Assembly (NCBI GenBank): GCA_900471525.1
Contig: UCEZ01000076.1
Location: forward strand, 1,579 to 34,716
Origin: Hyphomicrobiales bacterium
Lineage (GTDB): Bacteria > Pseudomonadota > Alphaproteobacteria > Rhizobiales > Rhizobiaceae
DNA length: 33,138 nt
Direction: 5' to 3'
Shown: one piece after another, positions 16,929-27,042 of the stretch
Layout of the letters: the number at the start of each line of letters is the position of its first letter
How positions within the stretch are numbered: the stretch's first letter is position 1
Notes under the pieces: model-generated
What the model was told of the DNA's origin: nothing
The model's input: the letters and a program-made list of their open reading frames with translations, nothing else
The model's database searches: none
Made by a program: the position numbers and the translations under genes

Positions 16929-18239
16929 ATGAAAATGAGCGACTCAACATCCACGTTGTCGCCGGCCGCAGAGCCATCCAGCAAGGGCGCGCTCAATTCG
17001 CCAGCCCGCGTTCTCCTGGCAAGCCTGGTCGGCACCACCATCGAATTCTTCGACTTCTACGTTTACGCCACCGCCGCCGTGCTGGTGTTTCCGACGCTGT
17101 TCTTCCCGAACACCGATCCGACCACAGCGCTGCTCGCCTCCTTCGCGACCTTCTCGATTGCCTTTTTTGCCCGCCCGCTCGGCGCAGTCGTGTTCGGCCA
17201 TTTCGGCGACCGCGCCGGTCGCAAGACCACGCTGGTGGCGGCCCTTCTCACCATGGGCATCTCGACCGTCATCATCGGCCTGCTTCCGTCTTACGAGCAG
17301 ATCGGCGTGATCGCGCCGCTTCTGCTCGCGCTGTGCCGCTTCGGCCAGGGTTTCGGACTTGGCGGCGAATGGGGCGGCGCGGTGTTGCTCGCCACGGAAA
17401 ACGCGCCGGAAGGCAAGCGCAGCTGGTACGGCATGTTCCCCCAGCTCGGCGCGCCTGTCGGCCTGTTCCTGTCCTCCGGCGTTTTCTGGCTGCTCCTGCA
17501 TGTTATCTCGCAGGAAGCACTGCTCTCGTGGGGCTGGCGCGTGCCGTTCATCGCCTCGATCATCCTGATCGCCGTCGGTCTCTGGGTGCGCCTTTCGATC
17601 ACTGAAACGCCGGCCTTCCAGAACGCCATCGACAAACATGAACGCGTTGAAGTTCCGGTGATGGAACTGTTTCGTAATCATAAGCGCAGCCTCGTTCTCG
17701 GCACCTTCGTGGCGCTCGCGACCTTCGTGCTGTTCTACATCGGCTCGGCCTATCTGCTCTCCTACAACGTCAAGGTGCTGAAGATCCCGTTCATCGATGC
17801 ACTGGAAATCCAGATCGTCGGCTCTATCCTGTTCGGCATCTTCATCCCGATCGCCGGCAAGCTGGCCGAACGCTTCGGCCGCCGCGAGGTGCTGATCACA
17901 ACGACCGTGCTGATCGGCATATTCTCGTTCTTCCTGCCCGGCCTGATGACCGGTGGCGAAGGCTCGATCTTCATCTTCGTCATCTTCGCGATGGGGCTGA
18001 TGGGCATGACCTACGGCCTGATCGGAACGGCTCTCGCCGCCCCCTTCCCGACCAACGTGCGCTATACCGGCTCGTCGATCACCTTCAACTTCGCCGGCAT
18101 CTTCGGCGCCTCGCTTGCGCCTTATATCGCGACCTGGTTGCAGGCAAACTACGGCATGACCTATGTCGGCTACTATCTCGGCATTGCAGCCCTGATCACG
18201 CTGGCCTGCATCCTGCTTTCGGGCAATGACGAGGTCTGA
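16929..18239 (+). CDS. MFS transporter, metabolite:H+ symporter (MHS) family
   Basis: Twelve-helix inner-membrane transporter of the major facilitator superfamily, 436 aa. The first helix reads TTIEFFDFYVYATAAVLVFP, the hallmark of the MHS branch that includes ProP, ShiA and KgtP. Motif A is GHFGDRAGRK at 90-99, and a second copy appears midway (AERFGRREVL). The substrate could be an organic acid, osmolyte or aromatic acid and cannot be chosen from sequence. The start at 16929 (MKMSDSTST) is used, with a second ATG at 16935 possible; the longer frame to 16773 begins with TTG and adds a non-MHS N-terminus. It ends 21 bp before a strong terminator. There is no enzyme gene in its transcript; its neighbour on the right is a flavoprotein on the opposite strand. 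Confidence 0.93.
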   Translation: MKMSDSTSTLSPAAEPSSKGALNSPARVLLASLVGTTIEFFDFYVYATAAVLVFPTLFFPNTDPTTALLASFATFSIAFFARPLGAVVFGHFGDRAGRKTTLVAALLTMGISTVIIGLLPSYEQIGVIAPLLLALCRFGQGFGLGGEWGGAVLLATENAPEGKRSWYGMFPQLGAPVGLFLSSGVFWLLLHVISQEALLSWGWRVPFIASIILIAVGLWVRLSITETPAFQNAIDKHERVEVPVMELFRNHKRSLVLGTFVALATFVLFYIGSAYLLSYNVKVLKIPFIDALEIQIVGSILFGIFIPIAGKLAERFGRREVLITTTVLIGIFSFFLPGLMTGGEGSIFIFVIFAMGLMGMTYGLIGTALAAPFPTNVRYTGSSITFNFAGIFGASLAPYIATWLQANYGMTYVGYYLGIAALITLACILLSGNDEV

Positions 18240-18260
18240 GACTTCGAACAACACGCATAG

Positions 18261-18296
18261 AAAAACCGCCGCGGAGCGATCCGCGGCGGTTTTTTT
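18261..18296. terminator. Strong intrinsic terminator after the MFS gene
   Basis: A 14-bp stem with a 9-bp GC core (ccgccgcgg / ccgcggcgg), a 6-nt loop and a seven-T tract on the plus strand. The minus strand also ends in a run of T, so it could serve the convergent flavoprotein gene as well. Confidence 0.95.
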
Positions 18297-18379
18297 ACGT
18301 TCATCGGTAGCACACACCATAAGGCGACGGTGGCAGCTTAGCGCTCAGAAATATGTACCGCCCCTTCTCGCAAAGCAGC

Positions 18380-19450
18380 TCATTTTGGACTGGGTAGAAG
18401 CTCAGTCCGCCGTCCGTCGAGTATTTCCTCTGCGGTGAGGCGACCAACTAGCGGGGCTAGAATGACGCCGGGATGGCCCGCCGCGACGTAAAGGCCGCCA
18501 ACTTGTGGCAAAAAGCCAAGGCGCGGCAAGCCGTCACCGAAAATCGGCCGGTTGCCGATGTCAGCGCTTGTAAGCATTACGTCATCAGGTAGATCCAGCT
18601 CGTCTCTCATCACCGCCAAGGTCCGCTCCCCAAGCATCTGAGGGCCATTCTCGGCACCGTCTTCGACATAGGATTTTGCGACGATGAGCGTATTGTCGCT
18701 GGCTTGGCGAACTTCCAGGCGTGAGCCGCGCAGGATATGGTTTATGACGGGCACGCTACAGGCATAGCGGAGGAGCAACGCCGGAGAAGTTGCAATGCCG
18801 GTGTCAATTCCGATCCCACCCGCAAGTCCCTTGATGCCGCTTCCAGAAGCCATCACAACGACGTCGGCCTCGACGGTCCCTCCCGAAAACCGTATCCCTG
18901 TTACACGCCCGCTCGCGGTTTCGATAGCGGCGACCTTCTCGTCAAACCGGGCCGAGGCACCCGCTGCCACAGCGGTGGTGACAAAGGTTCCAGCCAGTTG
19001 CGCTGGGTCGAGAGCAAGGTCATTGCGCGAGAAAACGGCACATTCCGGCACCCGTCGCAGACACGGCTCCAATTCGGCAACGACGTCACTTTTCAACAGT
19101 TCGACATCCTCATCCGCACGCAGGTGGAGATCGGCAAGTTGCTCGGTCTCTTGTGACGTCGCTCTCCACAGCAGCGAGCCCGCACGGGCTAGGGAGAGGG
19201 CTTCCGGCAAGGCAACTTTCAGACGCTGATACTCGGCAATTGCCTCTCGCCAGAGAGCGTAGCTAGTTTCACCGGGAGTACCATTGATGACGTTGATCCA
19301 ACCAAAGGCGCGACCTGTCACGCCGGAACCCGGCTTATGACCCTCATCCACAAGCAGGACATCCGCGCCCCGGATAGCAAGGTTATAGGCGATAGCCGAA
19401 CCGATTATACCTGCACCAATGACGACGATCCGTGGTTGGCGCGATATCAT
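18380..19450 (-). CDS. FAD-dependent oxidoreductase, D-amino-acid-oxidase (DAO) fold
   Basis: Soluble flavoprotein of 356 aa. The dinucleotide-binding motif GAGIIG is at 12-17, with an acidic residue closing the second strand (VDEG). VTGRAFGWIN near residue 45 is characteristic of a DAO subgroup related to glycine/D-amino-acid oxidases. Near the C-terminus, VGGLYVAAGHPGVILAPLVG forms the second FAD-contacting loop. Likely activity is oxidation of an amine or amino acid; the substrate is unknown. The ATG at 19450 has GAGG 7 nt upstream. It lies on the murB strand but 223 bp beyond the murB stop, so co-transcription is possible by read-through but not evident. No truncation is seen. Confidence 0.85.
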   Translation of the reverse strand: MISRQPRIVVIGAGIIGSAIAYNLAIRGADVLLVDEGHKPGSGVTGRAFGWINVINGTPGETSYALWREAIAEYQRLKVALPEALSLARAGSLLWRATSQETEQLADLHLRADEDVELLKSDVVAELEPCLRRVPECAVFSRNDLALDPAQLAGTFVTTAVAAGASARFDEKVAAIETASGRVTGIRFSGGTVEADVVVMASGSGIKGLAGGIGIDTGIATSPALLLRYACSVPVINHILRGSRLEVRQASDNTLIVAKSYVEDGAENGPQMLGERTLAVMRDELDLPDDVMLTSADIGNRPIFGDGLPRLGFLPQVGGLYVAAGHPGVILAPLVGRLTAEEILDGRRTELLPSPK

Positions 19451-19549
19451 GGAACGACCTCAAGGCGAGCGGGACTGGCCTCGGGACCGGTAGGCATCCT
19501 GTATGACGATGACATGACAAAGAGCGCGAAATGCCTAGAATCAGCCATA

Positions 19550-19570
19550 CGCGCTAACTGCTGTAGCGCG
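19550..19570. repeat. Small inverted repeat between murB and the DAO-like gene
   Basis: A 7-bp perfect stem (cgcgcta / tagcgcg) with a 7-nt loop, 6 bp after the word tagaatcag (19536-19544), which also occurs twice upstream of ddl. The rest of the 223-bp gap (19451-19673) shows no gene. Confidence 0.35.
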
Positions 19571-19665
19571 AAATCACCGATTTGGGCGGGTCTCACATCC
19601 GCTTCGGGCCTACAGGCTACCGCGTGGCATTTGCTACATAACCCGGTCTTTTCGTTTCAGGATAT

Positions 19666-19684
19666 TGACGGCCTCAGGCCGTCA
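19666..19684. terminator. Stem-loop across the murB stop codon
   Basis: An 8-bp perfect inverted repeat (tgacggcc / ggccgtca) with a 3-nt loop overlaps the murB stop. There is no T-tract, so it may be a weak terminator of the main dcw operon or an RNA-stability element. Confidence 0.3.
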
Positions 19685-20648
19685 GTTCGCCGAGGAATTC
19701 CTTGACCTCGTAGCCCGGCATGAAATTGCCGATGCGCTTGATTTCCCATTCGAGCGAGATGCCCGAGGTTTCGAACACGCGCTGACGCACGGTCTCGCCG
19801 AGATATTCGAGCTCGTAGCCGCTGGCCTGCCCGGTATTGATCATGAAATTGCAGTGCATCGGCGACATCTGGGCGCCGCCGATCATCAGGCCGCGGCAGC
19901 CCGCCTCGTCGATGAGTTTCCAGGCGGAATGACCTTCCGGGTTCTTGAAGGTCGAGCCGCCGGTCTTTTCGCGGATCGGCTGCACGGTCTCGCGATGTTG
20001 GCGCACGGCATCCATGTCGGCGCGAATCTTTGTCTTGTCTTCCGGATAGCCTTCGAAAACGGCATGCGTGAAGATCAGGTCCTTCGACGCCGACGAATGC
20101 CGGTAGCTATAGCCCATGTCCGCATTCGTGAGCACGTGCTTGTCGCCCTTACGATCGACCGCATGAACCTCGACCACACGCTCGCGCGTCTCGCCGCCAT
20201 TGGCGCCGGCGTTCATGCGCAGGGCGCCGCCGATCGAGCCGGGGATGCCGTAGAAGAAATGAAAACCGCCGATGCCGTGATCAAGCGTCATGGCAGCAAG
20301 GTTCTTGTCCGGGCAAATCGCCCCGGCCTTGACCCTCGTGTCGGAAACGAGTTCGACTTCGCCGAAGCCCTTGGCCGAAAGCCGGATGACTACACCCGGG
20401 ATGCCGCCGTCGCGCACGAGCAGGTTCGAGCCGACACCGGCGACCATGACCGGCACTTCTTCCGGCAGCAATTTCAGGAAAGCGACGAGATCGTCGGCGT
20501 CATGCGGCTGGAACATCAGTTCGGCAAGGCCGCCGGCGCGGAACCAGGTGACGCGGTCCATCGGCGCATCCGGCGTCAGACGCCCGCGCAATTCCTTGAC
20601 GCTCTCCCCGAGAGAGGCCAGTAGCTTTTCACCGTGTACCTGTTTCAT
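19674..20648 (-). CDS. murB: UDP-N-acetylenolpyruvoylglucosamine reductase MurB
   Basis: FAD enzyme that reduces enolpyruvyl-UDP-GlcNAc to UDP-MurNAc with NADPH, in the cytoplasm. The 324-residue protein has the FAD-binding motifs WFRAGGLAE and GVGSNLLVRDGG, the YGIPGSIGGALRMNAGANG segment, and the active-site region GGSTFKNPEGHSAWKLID. The start overlaps the murC stop as ATGA. It is the last gene of the main dcw run; in many rhizobia ddl follows directly or closely, whereas here about 5 kb of unrelated genes intervene. Confidence 0.97.
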   Translation of the reverse strand: MKQVHGEKLLASLGESVKELRGRLTPDAPMDRVTWFRAGGLAELMFQPHDADDLVAFLKLLPEEVPVMVAGVGSNLLVRDGGIPGVVIRLSAKGFGEVELVSDTRVKAGAICPDKNLAAMTLDHGIGGFHFFYGIPGSIGGALRMNAGANGGETRERVVEVHAVDRKGDKHVLTNADMGYSYRHSSASKDLIFTHAVFEGYPEDKTKIRADMDAVRQHRETVQPIREKTGGSTFKNPEGHSAWKLIDEAGCRGLMIGGAQMSPMHCNFMINTGQASGYELEYLGETVRQRVFETSGISLEWEIKRIGNFMPGYEVKEFLGELTA

Positions 20649-22060
20649 GCGGAATTTCCTGAAATGCCTGCGAGTTCCTTCGGAAGGGCAGCAGCCCAGT
20701 AAGTGATGCTGCCAGCCCCCAAGAGAACCACAAAGTCACCCGGTTGTGCAATGGCGGAGACGATCGGCGCAATCGCTTCCGGACCTTCGATGAAGCGCGC
20801 GTCGCGGTGGCCGCCGGCTTTGATACGGGAGACGAGCTCCTGCGAGTTGACGCCCTCGATTGGCTCCTCACCGGCCGAATAGACCGGCGCCAGAAGGATC
20901 GTATCGGCATCGTTGAAGCAGGCGGCAAAATCTTCGAAAAGGCTATGCAGGCGAGTGAAGCGGTGCGGCTGATGCACGGCGATGACGCGGCCCTGGCAGG
21001 CTTCGCGCGCCGCCCTGAGCACAGCCTTGATCTCTACGGGGTGATGACCGTAATCGTCATAGACGCGGACATCGTTCCATTCGCCGGTGAAGGTGAAGCG
21101 TCGCTTGACGCCGCTGAAGGCGGCAAGTCCCTTGGCGATATCATCCGGCTTGATGCCGAGGCGCTGGGCAACGGCGATCGCCGCCGTGGCGTTCGAGACG
21201 TTGTGGCGGCCCGGCATCGGCAGGCGCAGATCCGGCAATTTGATGATCTGGCCGGTACGGCGGCGTCGAATCTCGACGTCGAACACCGAAGTCGCACCGT
21301 CCATGCGGATGTTGGAATAGCGCACATCGGCCTGCGGGTTTTCGCCGTATGTAATGACCTTGCGGTCCTCGATCTTCGACACCATGGTCTGCACTTCGGG
21401 ATGATCGAGGCACATCACGCCGAAGCCGTAGAACGGCACGTTTTCGACGAACTGACGGAAGGCGGCGCGCACAGCATCGAAATTGCCGTAATGATCGAGA
21501 TGCTCAGGGTCGATATTGGTGACGACGGCCACGTCCGCCGGAAGCTTCAGGAAAGTGCCGTCCGATTCGTCGGCCTCCACGACCATCCACTCGCCCTCGC
21601 CCATGCGGGCGTTGGTGCCATAGGCGTTGATAATGCCGCCATTGATGACGGTCGGATCGAGCCCGCCGGCTTCCAGCAGCGAGGCGACCATCGAGGTCGT
21701 CGTGGTCTTGCCATGCGTGCCTCCGATCGCGATTGCATTGCGGAAGCGCATGAGTTCGGCGAGCATTTCAGCGCGGCGCACCACCGGGAGCAGCTTTTCA
21801 CGCGCGGCGATCAGTTCCGGATTGGTCTTCTTAATGGCGGTCGAGACCACGACGACCTCGGCATCGCCGATATTCTCCGCCTTGTGGCCGACGAAGACCT
21901 CGATGCCCTTGTCACGCAGCCGCTGAACGTTGGCGCTGTCAGACTGGTCGGAGCCCTGCACCCTGTGGCCGAGATTGTGCAGCACTTCGGCAATACCGCT
22001 CATGCCGATACCACCGATACCGATGAAATGAACCAGGCCGATCGTCTGCGGCATCTTCAT
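20645..22060 (-). CDS. murC: UDP-N-acetylmuramate--L-alanine ligase MurC
   Basis: Adds L-alanine to UDP-MurNAc, the first amino acid of the stem peptide. The 471-residue protein has the UDP-binding GIGGIGMS (14-21), the ATP-binding GTHGKTTTT (114-122), the conserved VVEADESDGTFL segment, and DDYGHHPVEI in the C-terminal domain, all typical of MurC. Both ends overlap neighbours by 4 nt (ATGA with murG upstream and murB downstream), which implies translational coupling. Confidence 0.98.
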   Translation of the reverse strand: MKMPQTIGLVHFIGIGGIGMSGIAEVLHNLGHRVQGSDQSDSANVQRLRDKGIEVFVGHKAENIGDAEVVVVSTAIKKTNPELIAAREKLLPVVRRAEMLAELMRFRNAIAIGGTHGKTTTTSMVASLLEAGGLDPTVINGGIINAYGTNARMGEGEWMVVEADESDGTFLKLPADVAVVTNIDPEHLDHYGNFDAVRAAFRQFVENVPFYGFGVMCLDHPEVQTMVSKIEDRKVITYGENPQADVRYSNIRMDGATSVFDVEIRRRRTGQIIKLPDLRLPMPGRHNVSNATAAIAVAQRLGIKPDDIAKGLAAFSGVKRRFTFTGEWNDVRVYDDYGHHPVEIKAVLRAAREACQGRVIAVHQPHRFTRLHSLFEDFAACFNDADTILLAPVYSAGEEPIEGVNSQELVSRIKAGGHRDARFIEGPEAIAPIVSAIAQPGDFVVLLGAGSITYWAAALPKELAGISGNSA

Positions 22061-23181
22061 GAGCGTGTTTCCTTGAACTGTGCAATCGTCGAACCGCTGG
22101 CAATAGCTTCAACCATGGCGGCAAGCAAGCGCGCCGCATCCGGTTTGCCCGCCTGTTTGGCGCTTGATGCCATGCCGGCAAGCTTCTCGGGGTTGTTCAT
22201 GGCCCCTGTCAGGATCTTGCTCAGCTTTTCGGGCGAAAGCTCGGCCTGGGCGATCACTTTGGCTCCACCGGTCGCGGCAAGCGCCGCCGCATTGGCGGCC
22301 TGATCGTGGTCGAGCGCATAGGGGTAAGGCACCAGGATCGCCGGGCGGCCGATCACTGCGATCTCCGAGACAGTGGAAGCGCCGGAGCGGCAGATGACCA
22401 GATGGGCCTTGGCGATCCGGTCGGCCATGTCAGTAAAGAACGGCGCGATGTCGGCGCTCATGTCGAGCTTGGCGACGCAGCCCTCGACCATCGGCATGTC
22501 TTCGGCGCGTGCCTGCTGCGTGATGCGCAAGCGTCCTCTCAGGCTGTCATCCAGCAGGCTGATGGCCGTCGGAACGCTCTTTGAAAAATACTGGGCTCCC
22601 TGGCTGCCGCCGAATACCACCAGGCGGAATTCCTCGCCTTCTCCGGAAGGATGGTACGGTATCTTGGCGGCTTCCAGCACAGCTGGCCGAACCGGATTGC
22701 CCGTGGTTACTGTCTTTGCCGCATAGGGTCCGTCCGTCTCGGGCAGGAAGCCGCCGGCGATCGCTTTCACCCGCTTTGCCAGCGCCTTGTTGGCCCGGCC
22801 CATGACGGCGTTCTGCTCATGGATCATGGATGGGATGCCCATGCCGGTGGCTGCGAGAAGCGGCGGAATTGTCGGGTAGCCCCCGAATCCAACCACGACT
22901 TTCGGCTTCACCTTCGCCATCAGACGCCGGGCGATGCGAATGCCGGACCAGAGCGTCCACAACGAGCCCGCAACCTTCATGGGATTCTTCGAACCGATCG
23001 TCGCCGACGGGACGACATGCACTTCATCGGCCGGGAACTTGCCGGCGAAGCGCTCCGCCCGGCTGTCCGTCACCAGATGCACGGAGTAGCCGAGCGCCTT
23101 CAATTCGTGCGCCAGCGCTTCCGCCGGAAACAGATGGCCGCCGGTTCCCCCGGCAGCGAGCATGATGATGCCTTTGGTCAT
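22057..23181 (-). CDS. murG: Undecaprenyl-PP-MurNAc-pentapeptide GlcNAc transferase MurG
   Basis: Peripheral membrane glycosyltransferase (GT-B fold, family GT28) that converts lipid I to lipid II on the inner face of the membrane. The N-terminal glycine loop GGTGGH is at 11-16, followed by GFGGYPTIPPLLAA and MIHEQNAVMGRAN. The C-terminal donor site has FGGSQGAQYF and ICRSGASTVSE with LVPYPYALDHDQ. The length of 374 aa is normal. AAGG lies upstream of the ATG. It follows ftsW by 23 bp and overlaps murC by 4 nt. Confidence 0.98.
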   Translation of the reverse strand: MTKGIIMLAAGGTGGHLFPAEALAHELKALGYSVHLVTDSRAERFAGKFPADEVHVVPSATIGSKNPMKVAGSLWTLWSGIRIARRLMAKVKPKVVVGFGGYPTIPPLLAATGMGIPSMIHEQNAVMGRANKALAKRVKAIAGGFLPETDGPYAAKTVTTGNPVRPAVLEAAKIPYHPSGEGEEFRLVVFGGSQGAQYFSKSVPTAISLLDDSLRGRLRITQQARAEDMPMVEGCVAKLDMSADIAPFFTDMADRIAKAHLVICRSGASTVSEIAVIGRPAILVPYPYALDHDQAANAAALAATGGAKVIAQAELSPEKLSKILTGAMNNPEKLAGMASSAKQAGKPDAARLLAAMVEAIASGSTIAQFKETRS

Positions 23182-23204
23182 AATTGGTCCTTACTCCGCC
23201 GGCT

Positions 23205-24359
23205 CTATTCCGCCGGAACGCCCATGCCCGAGCGGAACAGGCTGCGCTCGACGGCGCGCTTTTCCGGGCGATGGCGCGTCAGCGCCAGGATAAAGCCGGC
23301 CGTCACGCAGATCGCCACCATGGAGGAACCGCCATAGGAGATCAACGGCAGCGTCATGCCCTTGGCCGGCAGCAACTGCAGATTAACCCCGATATTGATC
23401 ATCGACTGGATACCGATCTGCAGCACCAGTCCGGCGACCGCAAAGCGGGTGAAATCGTTGCGTTCCCGGAACGCGTGGCTCAAGCCCCGCATGACGAGGA
23501 AGGCGAAGATCAGCACGATGACCATGCAGAAGACGATACCGAATTCTTCCGCCGCTACCGAAAAGATGAAGTCGGTGTGGCTGTCCGGAATGATCCGCTT
23601 GACGATACCTTCGCCCGGCCCCTGCCCGAACCAGTCACCCCGGACGATCGCCTGAAGCGCCGTGTCCACCTGGAACGTATCACCCTCGCCGGTCATGAAC
23701 CGGTCGATACGGCCAGCCACGTGCGGCAGCACTGTATAGGCGACAACGAGACCGCCGACAGCGGAACCACCGAGCACGATGATCCACAGCCAGGGCATGC
23801 CGGCCATGAAGAACATGCCGCCCCAGACGGCTGTCGTCAGGATGGTCTGGCCAAGGTCGGGCTGCGCGACGAGCAAGGCCACGACGATACCGAAAAGCAG
23901 GATCGCAAAGAGATTACCGGGGATTTCCGGCTGGCGGGCATGTTCGGAAAACAGCCAGGCGCAGACGACAACGAAGGCGGGCTTCATGAATTCGGAAGGC
24001 TGAACCGAAAGCCCGGCAAGTGAAATCCAGCGCCGCGATCCCTTGACCTCTGCGCCGAAGAACAGCGCCAGAACCATCATGGCAAGCGACACGAGAAGCA
24101 GGATCATCGCCGCCCGGCGCACCTGCCGCGGCGTCAGGAACGAAATGCCGATCATCACAGCCAGCGACGGCAGCAGGAAGGCCGCGTGCCGCTTGACGAA
24201 GTGGAAGCTGTCGAGATTGAGGCGCTCGGCGACCGCGGGACTTGCCGCGAAGGACAACATGAAACCGATGCCCATCAACAGAATGAAGGTCGCCAGGAAG
24301 AACCTGTCGATCGTCCAGAACCAGTCGGCCACGGGGCCACGTTCGGCTCGGCTTACCAT
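23205..24359 (-). CDS. ftsW: Septal peptidoglycan polymerase FtsW (SEDS family)
   Basis: Ten-helix SEDS glycosyltransferase that polymerises lipid II at the septum together with FtsI. The 384-residue protein contains GSRRWI (107-112), QPSEFMKP, AQPDLGQT, and HTDFIF (261-266) with the aspartate implicated in catalysis, plus a late LPLISYGGSSM loop. It is taken as FtsW rather than RodA because it sits between murD and murG. A 61-bp gap separates it from murD. Confidence 0.97.
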   Translation of the reverse strand: MVSRAERGPVADWFWTIDRFFLATFILLMGIGFMLSFAASPAVAERLNLDSFHFVKRHAAFLLPSLAVMIGISFLTPRQVRRAAMILLLVSLAMMVLALFFGAEVKGSRRWISLAGLSVQPSEFMKPAFVVVCAWLFSEHARQPEIPGNLFAILLFGIVVALLVAQPDLGQTILTTAVWGGMFFMAGMPWLWIIVLGGSAVGGLVVAYTVLPHVAGRIDRFMTGEGDTFQVDTALQAIVRGDWFGQGPGEGIVKRIIPDSHTDFIFSVAAEEFGIVFCMVIVLIFAFLVMRGLSHAFRERNDFTRFAVAGLVLQIGIQSMINIGVNLQLLPAKGMTLPLISYGGSSMVAICVTAGFILALTRHRPEKRAVERSLFRSGMGVPAE

Positions 24360-24420
24360 CTCTTCGTCCCCTTCACGGCGCGTCCGGCGCCAATCTCTCA
24401 GTCACCAGGCCTCGCGGCCC

Positions 24421-25812
<1,392 letters not shown>

Positions 25813-25818
25813 CGGCTC

Positions 25819-26919
25819 TTACCGCAGTTTCAGGGTCGACAGGCCGACCATCGCGAGAATGACTGCAATGATCCAGAAACGGATAACCACCTGGCTTTCT
25901 GTCCAGCCCAGCTTTTCGAAATGGTGATGGATCGGCGCCATCAGGAAGACACGCTTGCCGGTCCGCTTGAACCAGAACACCTGGATGATCACCGACAGGG
26001 TTTCCATGACGAACAGGCCGCCGATGATGACCATGACGATCTCGTGCTTGGTGGCAACGGCAACAGTGCCGATCAAGCCGCCGAGCGCCAGCGATCCGGT
26101 ATCGCCCATGAAGATTGCCGCCGGTGGCGCGTTGAACCAGAGGAAGCCGAGCCCCGCGCCGATGACCGCTCCGAGAATGACAGCCAGCTCCCCCGTGCCG
26201 GGGACAAAGTGAATCTGCAGGTAGTTTGCAAACACCGCGTTACCGGCGAGGTAGGCGATAACGCCGAAGGAGGCTGCCGCGATCATCACCGGCACGATGG
26301 CGAGACCGTCGAGACCGTCGGTCAGGTTGACGGCGTTGCCGGCGCCGACGATGACGAAGCCGCCGAACAGGATGAAGAAATAGCCAAGGTTGAGGGTGAA
26401 ATCCTTGAGGAACGGGAAAGTCAGTGACGACCCGAAGGTCGAGCCGGCCACGCCCGCCGAAAGAGCCGTCCGCATCATGAAGAACACAGCGATGCCGGCG
26501 ACGAGGAATTCGATCCCGAGGCGCGCCTTGCCGGAAAAGCCCTTGTCCGACTGCTTCGTCACCTTGAGATAATCGTCATAGAAGCCGATGGCGCCGAAGC
26601 CGAGCGTCACCAGCAGCGTGGAAACGACGTAGACGCTGGACAGATCAGCCCAGAGCAGCGAGCTGCCGACGATCCCGGCAAGGATCATCAGGCCGCCCAT
26701 GGTCGGCGTGCCAGCCTTCTTGAAATGAGTCTGTGGTCCGTCCGCACGGATCGGCTGGCCCCTGCCTTGCCGTACCCGCAACGACGAGATCATGCGCGGT
26801 CCAAACAGGAAGACGATGATTGCCGAAGTGAACAGGGCGGCGCCGGTACGGAAGGTGATGTACCGGAAGAGGTTGAAAAATTGAAAATGGTCCGCCAGTT
26901 CGACAAGCCAGATGAGCAT
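25819..26919 (-). CDS. mraY: Phospho-N-acetylmuramoyl-pentapeptide transferase MraY
   Basis: Integral membrane enzyme that attaches phospho-MurNAc-pentapeptide to undecaprenyl phosphate, giving lipid I. The 366-residue protein has about ten membrane segments. Catalytic and metal residues are visible: Asp115-Asp116 (GFYDDYLKV), NLTDGLDGLA (198-207), Asp273 in IFMGDTGSLALGG, and the HHH motif at 331-333. AAGG lies 6 nt before the ATG. The 123-bp gap to murF upstream is the widest inside this operon and holds no gene. Confidence 0.98.
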   Translation of the reverse strand: MLIWLVELADHFQFFNLFRYITFRTGAALFTSAIIVFLFGPRMISSLRVRQGRGQPIRADGPQTHFKKAGTPTMGGLMILAGIVGSSLLWADLSSVYVVSTLLVTLGFGAIGFYDDYLKVTKQSDKGFSGKARLGIEFLVAGIAVFFMMRTALSAGVAGSTFGSSLTFPFLKDFTLNLGYFFILFGGFVIVGAGNAVNLTDGLDGLAIVPVMIAAASFGVIAYLAGNAVFANYLQIHFVPGTGELAVILGAVIGAGLGFLWFNAPPAAIFMGDTGSLALGGLIGTVAVATKHEIVMVIIGGLFVMETLSVIIQVFWFKRTGKRVFLMAPIHHHFEKLGWTESQVVIRFWIIAVILAMVGLSTLKLR

Positions 26920-27042
26920 GAGGGACCTTTCCCCAAAGGTTCGTTGCAGATTCCATCCATCAGAATCACCGAATGGAAGAATAACTGCGTGGTATCAAAA
27001 GTGTCAGCATCGAACAGCGGCTATCAAAGCCTTGTCCCGCCT

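Noticed and set aside
16944..18320. 458-codon minus-strand frame antisense to the MFS transporter
   Set aside because: Extremely Glu/Asp/Arg/Gln-rich translation produced by reading hydrophobic-protein codons backwards; it also runs through the terminator.
14363..19673. Accessory block as a mobile element or integrated island
   Set aside because: No integrase, transposase, tRNA, terminal inverted repeats or clear target-site duplication was seen; only short shared words remain at the edges.
20744..22303. 519-codon plus-strand frame antisense to murC
   Set aside because: Shadow of a clear Mur ligase gene; no motifs or start signal.
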